From NCBI GenBank assembly GCA_002292025.1, contig DBBC01000095.1, positions 1-5,501 of the forward strand: a stretch of DNA of 5,501 nucleotides, given 5' to 3'. Each line of letters begins with the position of its first letter. Positions within the stretch are counted from its first letter, which is position 1. Positions 1-5,377 of this stretch are shown in pieces. A program made the position numbers and the translations under genes. The DNA comes from Firmicutes bacterium UBA994 (GTDB taxonomy: Bacteria > Bacillota > UBA994). The notes under the pieces are model-generated. The model worked only from the letters and a program-made list of their open reading frames with translations, made no database searches and was not told the DNA's origin.

Positions 1-80
1 TCTTTCGTCTTCGTCTCTACTGAAACTTCCCCCCTCGCCATGCGTATAGAATACTGAAACAGAAAGGCAAGGTGGTCAGC
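1..80 (+). other. Upstream region of the membrane protein gene
   Basis: No ORF is supported here. TATAGA (45-50) could be a -10 box, but no good -35 lies at 16-18 bases; the best is CTGAAA (20-25) with a 19-base spacer. The nonamer TACTGAAAC occurs twice, at 18-26 and 52-60. A ribosome-site-like AAGGTGG (69-75) precedes the ATG at 81. Confidence 0.3.
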
Positions 81-1763
81 ATGGCAGAAGTGTTGCTGGT
101 GATGTGTCTTGGGTTAATTAACTTGCGCATTGATCTATTGCGGTCGCGTCCCGCAGATTACCTGCGCGGGCAACTGTGGCGACTGGCGGTGGGCGTGCCG
201 CTGTGTCTGGCGTGGGTGTACTTGACACTGCCCGCTTTGGTTCCGTGGGTGGGCTATACGGTGGTCCTGCTTCCTTTGGGCACCAACGCTCTCTATACGC
301 TGCTTGAGACCTTCCTAGGCAAGGGACGGAAGGACAGAGCGACCGCTCTGTTCACCGGACTGTTACTGACGGCAGCGCTCCTTGTCAGCCTCTACCTTAA
401 CTTTCTCGTGGTACCCCACAGGGCGACAGACTTGCGCGATGTGCCCAATGTAACCGTGTCTGACGTACCTGCCCCGGTCATGAACCTAGCGCATATCAGG
501 CTCGTGCCTTATGAAAACGCACAGTGGCGGGCGCAGAAGGTGCTGGGAGCCATGGGCGCGGGGTTTGAGGTCGGGCATCTTAACATTCAGCTTATCGATG
601 GCGAGTTGTACTGGGTCGGCCCGGTAGACTTCCGCGGTGTGTTGCGCTGGGTTAATTTCCGCGAGGCCCCGGGGTTTATCATGGTTGATGCGGAAGACGC
701 CGGTGTTCCCGCACAGTTTGTGCCTTCGCCCATGCGCTACACCACCGGCGCGTTTTTTGGCTATGACTTGCGCCGGCATATCTATAGAGCGCACCGAGAT
801 GTACTCCAGCTTGACCCCAGCTTTGAGCTGGACGACGGTGGGAACCCACGCTGGGTTATGAGCATTGGCAAGCCCACGGTGGGCAAAACCGGCACGGTGG
901 TGACGGGAGTCCTGATAGTGGACCCGGCGACGGGGGAAATGGGTGAATATGCATTGGCCGATGTACCGCCGTGGGTCGACCAAGTCATACCGGAGTTTAT
1001 CGCCGAGCAGCATAACGATTGGTTCGGACGTTTCGTGCACGGCTACTGGAACTCTCTTTTCACCCGACGCGACATGCATTTACCCACGGCGTGGGAAGGC
1101 ATGAGCGACGTGTTTGGCGTGGTAGGCCCTGACGCTAGGTTCTACTGGTTTACCGGACACACGGCGGCCGCGGGGCGAGATGACTCACTGATGGGCTACA
1201 CCATGATGGACGGGCGCACGGGGGAGATTATTTACTACCGTTATGCGGTGGGGTTCTTTAACGAGGCAGCAGCCGTCTCTTCTGTTAATGCTGCCGTGGC
1301 CGACTTTGTGGGATGGCACGGCGCGCAACCGCTCCTGTATAATCTCTACGGCGCGGAGTCCTACGTCGTACCGGTACTCTCGGACACGAACATCCTCAAA
1401 GCGGTGGGCATTGTAAACGCCCGTACCGGGCGCACTATCGTCGAACCCACACTGCTTAAAGCCGTGCTTGCCTACAAGCAATACCTCGGGCAGGGTATTG
1501 GCGGGATAATTCCCACCGATGCGGCGCTGTTACAGAGCATGGAGGGGGAGGTGTTGCGCGTAGGCGCTGCCACTACGGAAGGGACTACGTTATTTTACCT
1601 TCACTTGGCAGGTTCACCCCGTATTTTTACCGCGACCGCCATTCTTAGCCCGCACGTAGCCTTGACTAAGCCGGGAGACCGCGTCGCGATATCGTACTTA
1701 GACACAGCCGAACAGGTCGTACCCTTGGCCTCCTTCCGTAACGTGTCGCTGGCGGGCAATTAG
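81..1763 (+). CDS. Uncharacterised polytopic membrane protein with large extracytoplasmic PepSY-like region
   Basis: I do not recognise a named family. Numbering from the ATG at 81 (560 aa), hydrophobic stretches lie at about 3-17, 36-53, 55-75 and 88-111, giving roughly four membrane passes. A soluble part of about 445 residues follows, probably outside the cytoplasm. Its core repeats a pattern of hydrophobic strand, D/N-x-x-TG-E/R and strand at about 277-291 (VDPATGE), 374-386 (MDGRTGE) and 443-455 (NARTGR), with a weaker copy near 198-213. This resembles the end of PepSY-type modules. The last 70 residues are beta-rich and contain a KPGDRVAISYLD turn, possibly a small OB-like domain. An alternative GTG start at 72 adds three residues; ATG 81 is preferred because AAGGTGG (69-75) sits 5 bases ahead of it. 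The gene converges on korB, and their stop codons overlap. The reading frame is intact. The role is unknown; a sensory or cell-envelope function is only a guess. Confidence 0.85.
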   Translation: MAEVLLVMCLGLINLRIDLLRSRPADYLRGQLWRLAVGVPLCLAWVYLTLPALVPWVGYTVVLLPLGTNALYTLLETFLGKGRKDRATALFTGLLLTAALLVSLYLNFLVVPHRATDLRDVPNVTVSDVPAPVMNLAHIRLVPYENAQWRAQKVLGAMGAGFEVGHLNIQLIDGELYWVGPVDFRGVLRWVNFREAPGFIMVDAEDAGVPAQFVPSPMRYTTGAFFGYDLRRHIYRAHRDVLQLDPSFELDDGGNPRWVMSIGKPTVGKTGTVVTGVLIVDPATGEMGEYALADVPPWVDQVIPEFIAEQHNDWFGRFVHGYWNSLFTRRDMHLPTAWEGMSDVFGVVGPDARFYWFTGHTAAAGRDDSLMGYTMMDGRTGEIIYYRYAVGFFNEAAAVSSVNAAVADFVGWHGAQPLLYNLYGAESYVVPVLSDTNILKAVGIVNARTGRTIVEPTLLKAVLAYKQYLGQGIGGIIPTDAALLQSMEGEVLRVGAATTEGTTLFYLHLAGSPRIFTATAILSPHVALTKPGDRVAISYLDTAEQVVPLASFRNVSLAGN

Positions 1764-2602
1764 CGGAACTCGTCCATAAATCGTTTGGCGTCATGCGGCT
1801 TTAGCGGCAGGTCGACTAGGGGCGGGTTGGCGTTTATAACTGTGTTGTGTGCGCCGTATTCCGCGGTTTCGCGCTTGTAGATAACGCCGAGCGGTATACG
1901 CTCGCCCCACTCCTCGGCTTTAATACGTGCTTGCCCCATGTCGGCCGGGTTATGCTCGGCTGATAAGTAATACACCCGTTCCTTATACCATTTAAGAGTA
2001 TTGACTTTGTTAAAGCTAGGGCACGTCTGTAGGATGTCTATCAAAGCGTAGCCGCGATACGATATCGCCTCGGCGATAAGCGCCGCTAATTGCTTTCTAT
2101 CGGCGAAGAACCCGCGCGCCACAAACCCCGCTCCTAGAGTTAAGGCCAAAGTTAGAGGATTTAGGGGCTCTAGCTGCACACCCTCTGACTGTAATTCTGT
2201 CTGCTGGTGCTTAGCCGTGGTGGGTGACGCTTGGCCTTTAGTCAGCCCATAGACTTGGTTATTGTGGACCAGATGCGTAATATCCAAGTTACGGCGCACA
2301 GCATGCACAAAGTGATTGCCCCCTTCACCGTAAGAACAGCCGTCGCCGCTCTCAACGATTACGGTGAGGTCTTTGTTGGCAAGCTTAATGCCTATGCCTG
2401 CGGGGAGAGAGCGCCCGTGGAGACCATTAAACATATTGGCGCTAATATAGTGCGGAGTTTTGGCGGCCTGACCAATGCCCGAGGAAATAACGACCTGATG
2501 CGGCTCGAGGTTTAACGAGTCTAACCCCTCTTTTAGCCCCTGTAATATGCCGAAATTGCCGCATCCCGGGCACCAGGCTGTTTCCTTTGCAATAGTAAAC
2601 AT
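1760..2602 (-). CDS. korB: 2-oxoacid:ferredoxin oxidoreductase, beta (TPP-binding) subunit
   Basis: This is the catalytic TPP-binding subunit of a cytoplasmic 2-oxoacid:ferredoxin oxidoreductase, which converts 2-oxoacid plus CoA to acyl-CoA, CO2 and reduced ferredoxin. The 280 residues match the usual length of two-subunit beta chains. Visible landmarks are WCPGC at 10-14, GLHGR at 60-64, the TPP/Mg motif beginning GDG at 86-88 and running to the NN pair at 114-115, YGLTKGQASPTT at 118-129, and TCPSF at 193-197. Cysteines 11, 14 and 194 fit three ligands of the single [4Fe-4S] cluster. The position of the usual third ligand is Gln45 (GIGQAAK), and an extra Cys89 directly follows GDG. The ATG abuts the korA stop codon, and a near-perfect ribosome site lies inside the end of korA, so the two are co-translated. 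Substrate (2-oxoglutarate, pyruvate or a branched-chain oxoacid) cannot be read from the sequence; the kor symbol reflects the general family. Confidence 0.93.
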   Translation of the reverse strand: MFTIAKETAWCPGCGNFGILQGLKEGLDSLNLEPHQVVISSGIGQAAKTPHYISANMFNGLHGRSLPAGIGIKLANKDLTVIVESGDGCSYGEGGNHFVHAVRRNLDITHLVHNNQVYGLTKGQASPTTAKHQQTELQSEGVQLEPLNPLTLALTLGAGFVARGFFADRKQLAALIAEAISYRGYALIDILQTCPSFNKVNTLKWYKERVYYLSAEHNPADMGQARIKAEEWGERIPLGVIYKRETAEYGAHNTVINANPPLVDLPLKPHDAKRFMDEFR

Positions 2603-4285
2603 CTATAGCACCTCCTTAATCAGGGCGGCGATGACTTCGTCTTTGCTCCACTGCCGTCCGTCGTACTTAAGCAAGCTGTGATCACAGGCTAGCCCGGTGT
2701 GTTGCCTAATCAGTGACGCCAGCTGCCCGGTGGCGTTTTGTTCAAGGTTTACCAGTTTACTGGCCTGACGAGAATAACGCTCAAGCATCTTGGTCGGCAG
2801 GGGGTATATGTCGCCAAAGACGAGTGCGCCGACGGCATGGTTCTGCTGGTTGAGAGCCAGTACGGCTTCTCTTACCGGACCGTACGTGGAGCCCCAGCAT
2901 ACGATCAGCACTTTAGGTTCGTCGCAGCCGATATACTCCGGTTCTAGGAGCTCCGGATGGAGGGCCGCACCCTTTCTTTGGCGTTTCTCGACCATGGACT
3001 TACGCACGGCGGCAGCTTCGGTAATGCGCCCCGCTTCGTCGTGCTCGTCGCTGTCCACATACACGAGTTTGCCCGGGAACTTCCCCGGCACAATGCGCGG
3101 CGATAGACCGGTGTCCGTTAGTTCATAGCGCAAATACTCGCCAGCCTGCACCGCGGTGGCTAAGGACCGTTCTATAGAGACACGCGCGAAGTCAAACGGC
3201 GCTACGGTCTGCGTGTAATCCGCCAAATACTGGTCAGTCAGCAGAAACACCGGTATCTGATACTTTTCCGCTAAGTTAAAAGCCCTTGCCGTCTGGTAGA
3301 AGGCGTCTTCGGGGTGTCTTAGGGCCATCACTAGGCGGGGAAACTCCCCATGGCCGGCGTGGACAACAAAACTTAGGTCACTTTGCTCGGTACGGGTCGG
3401 CAAGCCGGTAGCCGGGCCCGGTCGCTGCGCTACGGCTATGACCAGCGGTGTTTCGGTGATGCCCGCTAAGCTTACCCCTTCCGCCATTAAGGCAAAGCCA
3501 CCGCCCGAGGTTCCAGTCATAGCCCTCACCCCGGCATAGGAGGCTCCCAATGCCATATTGATAGCCGCTATTTCATCTTCGGCCTGCTCTACTAGGATCG
3601 GGGCGTCGTTAGCCTTTTTGGCAAGATAAGTCATGATACTTGTGGCCGGTGTCATGGGGTAACCTGCGTAAAACTTGCATCCCGCGGCTAATGCGCCCAG
3701 TGCCACCGCTTCGTTGCCGTTGATAAAGATGTTGTCCCAAGGTGCGGGAGCTTCCGCATGGAATTTAGTCTCCGCCGCATCATAGCCCATCTGGGCGGCG
3801 GTTTCGTTGGCGACAGCCGTCGTGCCTGCGAAGACTGTAACGATTGTATCTGATAAGGCTGCGAGCGGTAGACCGAACAGCTTAAGGACACAACTCAGCG
3901 CGGCAGTGCCTGCCACCCGCTTATTGCCGCTACGCTCCACAATGTCTGCCGATGACAGCTGTATAGTTCGCTTCTGCAGGTTGGGCGGGACCTTACCGCC
4001 ATTTTCCAAGGTGATAACTCGGCCATCTTCACTGAGCTGCCCGCTGTGCAACTCGATAGTTTCAGCGTTCAGCGCCACAATCACCGTTACCTCGTCGGCA
4101 TGCGACAAGACTGGTCGGTTAGAGAACCTCACTTTCACGAAATTATGTCCGCCGCGTATGCGCGACATATAGTCCCGATGTAAGAAAACATGAAACCCCA
4201 GTGTTTTTAGGGATTTAGCTAGCATCATGCCGAGCGTATCCATTCCCTGCCCGGCTGCGCCCCCGATGAGAACAGTGAAGTCCAA
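2603..4285 (-). CDS. korA: 2-oxoacid:ferredoxin oxidoreductase, fused gamma-alpha subunit
   Basis: This is the partner of KorB. Counting from the longest possible start (GTG at 4294, 563 aa), residues about 5-185 form the gamma domain, with GGAAGQGMDTLG at 11-22 and RGGHN at 47-51. Residues about 190-385 are the pyrimidine-binding alpha domain, with GYPMTPAT at 211-218 (YPITPST in most relatives; its Thr contacts the 2-oxoacid), EQAEDEIAAINMALGAS at 236-252 and TGTSGGGF at 260-267. Residues about 458-545 form the transketolase-C-like domain, with LEQNATGQ at 517-524. Gamma-alpha fusion is normal for two-subunit enzymes, and the length is typical. I place the start at TTG 4285 rather than GTG 4294: AAAGGAG (4300-4294) overlaps that GTG but lies 8 bases before the TTG, giving 560 aa beginning MDFTVLIGG. 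The stop TAG is followed at once by the korB ATG. No convincing promoter was found in 4286-4364, downstream of the terminator. Confidence 0.93.
   Translation of the reverse strand: MDFTVLIGGAAGQGMDTLGMMLAKSLKTLGFHVFLHRDYMSRIRGGHNFVKVRFSNRPVLSHADEVTVIVALNAETIELHSGQLSEDGRVITLENGGKVPPNLQKRTIQLSSADIVERSGNKRVAGTAALSCVLKLFGLPLAALSDTIVTVFAGTTAVANETAAQMGYDAAETKFHAEAPAPWDNIFINGNEAVALGALAAGCKFYAGYPMTPATSIMTYLAKKANDAPILVEQAEDEIAAINMALGASYAGVRAMTGTSGGGFALMAEGVSLAGITETPLVIAVAQRPGPATGLPTRTEQSDLSFVVHAGHGEFPRLVMALRHPEDAFYQTARAFNLAEKYQIPVFLLTDQYLADYTQTVAPFDFARVSIERSLATAVQAGEYLRYELTDTGLSPRIVPGKFPGKLVYVDSDEHDEAGRITEAAAVRKSMVEKRQRKGAALHPELLEPEYIGCDEPKVLIVCWGSTYGPVREAVLALNQQNHAVGALVFGDIYPLPTKMLERYSRQASKLVNLEQNATGQLASLIRQHTGLACDHSLLKYDGRQWSKDEVIAALIKEVL
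2609..2617 (-). promoter_or_regulatory. korB ribosome binding site inside korA 3' end
   Basis: On the minus strand AAGGAGGTG is followed by six bases (CTATAG) and then the korB ATG. The site lies within the last codons of korA (Glu-Val-Leu-stop). It is nearly a full match to the anti-Shine-Dalgarno sequence, which fits tight translational coupling and equal amounts of the two subunits. Confidence 0.85.
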
Positions 4286-4293
4286 ACCAACCA

Positions 4294-4300
4294 CTCCTTT
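4294..4300 (-). promoter_or_regulatory. korA ribosome binding site that decides the start codon
   Basis: AAAGGAG on the minus strand runs into the first base of the GTG at 4294-4292, so it cannot serve that GTG. It is spaced 8 bases from the in-frame TTG at 4285-4283, which makes the TTG the better-supported start. No other purine-rich site lies at a useful distance upstream of the GTG. Confidence 0.65.
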
Positions 4301-4349
4301 GCGGAAGTTATGCTGCTACTTTTTCGCCATCGACATGACTGTAACCTGC

Positions 4350-4385
4350 ACAGCAAACAAGACAGCCCGCCGAAATAAGGCGGGC
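4350..4385 (-). terminator. Rho-independent terminator downstream of the phospholipase-C-like gene
   Basis: Bases 4365-4371 (GCCCGCC) and 4379-4385 (GGCGGGC) form a perfect 7-bp GC-only stem with a 7-base loop. On the minus strand the stem is followed by a T-rich run, TGTCTTGTTTG (4364-4354). The orientation fits the end of the minus-strand gene whose stop is at 4413. It separates that gene from korA, so korAB probably has its own promoter in 4286-4364 or relies on readthrough. Confidence 0.75.
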
Positions 4386-4412
4386 CTAGGTGGACGTTGT
4401 GACGCGCAAGAA

Positions 4413-4853
4413 CTATGCTGCAATTCTAGTCTTGCCGTAGGCTTGCGTCATATTCACTATAGAGTGAGCAACCACAGTCGAAGCGCTGATTGCGTATCGA
4501 ATATCAGTGGCTAGAGAAGGGGCCATTGTTAAGTACTCTTTATGCAAGGCCTCGAAATGTTCCCTGAGTGTAGGAACAGAAGTTAAGGGGCTGCCTTGCA
4601 TTCCTCTGGCGCACAGCAGTGCTAGACCTACTAGATCCATGCGGCAACTTTCGTGATGCAAAGTAAACTCGTACGCAAAGTGCGCTAGGAGAGGACGTAA
4701 ATGCTTATCGTTATGCGCCCTACAAAAGTAATCAGCGACGAAATGCAGCGTAACCCCCTCTGTTTGACTCACCGGCAAGCTCGCCAGCGCACGCAGGCTT
4801 TGCCCCGTGGCGACACCAAACATCATATGCGTTCCCGATAACACTGTCCTCAC
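4413..4853 (-). CDS. Small zinc-dependent phospholipase C-like protein, metal site incomplete
   Basis: The 146-aa product has H37-x3-D41-x5-H47 (HFVADYFCRAH), then H58-x3-E62 (HFAYE). This matches the order and nearly the spacing of the zinc ligands His118, Asp122, His128, His142 and Glu146 of Bacillus cereus phospholipase C (recalled from memory). A THMMFG segment at 8-13 could supply the N-terminal His. Only about 27 residues separate H9 from H37, against about 100 in the enzyme, so the equivalents of Asp55 and His69 are absent. No signal peptide is seen, which differs from the secreted enzymes and resembles small clostridial proteins annotated as zinc-dependent phospholipase C family. The start is uncertain: GTG 4853 follows an in-frame stop four codons upstream and has only a poor ribosome site; GTG 4844 and ATG 4826 are alternatives. 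Function may be structural, degenerate or altered. A terminator follows the stop. The identity is inferred from motif spacing only. Confidence 0.6.
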   Translation of the reverse strand: MRTVLSGTHMMFGVATGQSLRALASLPVSQTEGVTLHFVADYFCRAHNDKHLRPLLAHFAYEFTLHHESCRMDLVGLALLCARGMQGSPLTSVPTLREHFEALHKEYLTMAPSLATDIRYAISASTVVAHSIVNMTQAYGKTRIAA

Positions 4854-4923
4854 ACTCGCTTTTCAAGCTCTAGGAGGACTTTAACAAAAAAATATCAAGC
4901 GTAGATTAAGCGCAAGTTAAACT
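4854..4923. other. Intergenic region between divergent genes (left part)
   Basis: This AT-rich stretch must hold the promoter of the minus-strand phospholipase-C-like gene. A weak candidate on the minus strand is TTAACT (4920-4915) as -35 and GATATT (4896-4891) as -10, with an 18-base spacer and four of six matches in each box. I would not rely on it. No ORF or RNA gene was seen. An AGGAGG on the plus strand (4873-4878) has no start codon after it. Confidence 0.3.
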
Positions 4924-4977
4924 GTGGTCAAATTAGTGACACCGAACAGAAATTGTGGTACAATTGTGTCACCGAAC
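4924..4977 (+). repeat. Two imperfect tandem copies of a 23-24-base element overlapping the pilin promoter
   Basis: Copy 1 (4924-4947) and copy 2 (4955-4977) both begin GTGGT, have AATT in the middle and end in GTG, A or T, then CACCGAAC. Aligned with one gap they agree at 20 of 24 columns. Seven bases (AGAAATT) separate them. The unit start-to-start distance is 31 bases, close to three helical turns. Copy 1 carries the -35 box and copy 2 the -10 box, so they could be paired operators. They also resemble the multiple terminal repeats at the ends of IS21-type insertion sequences. Confidence 0.75.
4936..4964 (+). promoter_or_regulatory. Sigma-A-type promoter of the pilin-like operon
   Basis: GTGACA (4936-4941) matches the -35 consensus at five of six bases. 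A 17-base spacer leads to TACAAT (4959-4964), which matches the -10 consensus at five of six. TG at 4956-4957 plus one base makes an extended -10. Predicted transcription start is near 4971, giving a leader of about 23 bases that includes the ribosome site AGGAGG (4981-4986). Confidence 0.7.
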
Positions 4978-4980
4978 CTG

Positions 4981-4986
4981 AGGAGG
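4981..4986 (+). promoter_or_regulatory. Ribosome binding site of the first pseudopilin gene
   Basis: AGGAGG lies 7 bases ahead of the ATG at 4994 and fixes that start. The site is strong and lies in a very short leader, which suggests efficient translation once the promoter is active. Confidence 0.85.
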
Positions 4987-4993
4987 GGAAGAC

Positions 4994-5377
4994 ATGCTGC
5001 CCCTAGGTCTAGCGGCAGAGCGACAGCGTCAATGCGGCTTCACCTTGATCGAAGTGCTGGTGTCATTGGCCGTGCTCAGCATAGTGGTGGTTCCCCTGAT
5101 GGGGCTGTTTACCGTGAGCCTGCGCACGGTAGACGGCGGTCGCGCACAGGTGACAGCGGCCTTTCATGCGCAAGCTCAGATTGACGCCTTTATTTCGGCG
5201 CGGGCAAGGGGAGGTGCCCTGCCGCCGGAAACTGGAACGCTTGACGGCGGCAGATACAGTTTTACTCGCACAACGGCACCTCATAGTTCAGGGTTAATGA
5301 AAGTGGAAATTATTATTACTTGGCTTGATCGGGGGATCAACCGCAGTCTGAGGGTGGTGAGTTTAATTGCGCCGTAG
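4994..5377 (+). CDS. Type IV pilin-like minor pseudopilin (PilV/GspI type)
   Basis: The 127-aa product begins with a short charged leader ending QCG, then FTLIEVLVSLAVLSIVVVPLMGLF. This is a class III signal: prepilin peptidase would cut after Gly15, methylate Phe16 and leave the conserved Glu at mature position +5. The hydrophobic helix (about 16-38) anchors the subunit in the membrane and packs into the filament. The remaining 90 or so residues form a small, largely polar head ending in beta strands (YSFTRTTA, MKVEIIITWLD). Size and the LIEVLVSLAVL pattern fit PilV/GspI-type minor subunits, which prime pilus or pseudopilus assembly. The leader has a Cys at -2 relative to the cut. It has its own promoter and strong ribosome site and overlaps the next pilin-like gene, so it is the first gene of an operon. 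Whether the machine is a type IV pilus, a competence pseudopilus or a secretion system cannot be told from this window. Confidence 0.88.
   Translation: MLPLGLAAERQRQCGFTLIEVLVSLAVLSIVVVPLMGLFTVSLRTVDGGRAQVTAAFHAQAQIDAFISARARGGALPPETGTLDGGRYSFTRTTAPHSSGLMKVEIIITWLDRGINRSLRVVSLIAP

Noticed and set aside
72..80. GTG at 72 as start of the membrane protein gene
   Set aside because: It overlaps the AAGGTGG ribosome site that is well placed for ATG 81; the three extra residues add nothing recognisable.
486..1079. 197-codon open frame on the minus strand inside the membrane protein gene
   Set aside because: It is fully antisense to a well-supported coding region, has no recognisable domain, and looks low in structure with many Arg/His/Pro residues typical of shadow frames in GC-rich DNA.
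1764..1815. Repeated TTAGCGG near the convergent gene ends as a possible terminator
   Set aside because: The copies are direct rather than inverted, and no GC-rich stem followed by a T-run is present, so it is coding sequence of korB only.
2231..2515. 94-codon plus-strand frame opposite korB
   Set aside because: It mirrors the conserved TPP-binding region of KorB in reverse complement, with no independent coding evidence.
3807..4172. 121-codon plus-strand frame opposite korA
   Set aside because: Antisense to the conserved gamma domain of KorA. The translation is rich in Ser/Pro/Thr with no family resemblance and no ribosome site.
4286..4364. Possible korAB promoter on the minus strand
   Set aside because: The best boxes (for example TTGTTT with poor -10 partners, or CATAAC with no -35) fall well short of consensus. 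A promoter is expected here because of the upstream terminator, but I could not place it.
4873..4878. AGGAGG on the plus strand, resembling a ribosome binding site
   Set aside because: No start codon with an open frame follows at a suitable distance; the region is AT-rich intergenic DNA.
4924..5184. 86-codon plus-strand frame starting in the tandem repeat and overlapping the pseudopilin gene
   Set aside because: Its start lies upstream of the predicted transcription start, and it runs out of frame through the clear prepilin signal of the real gene.
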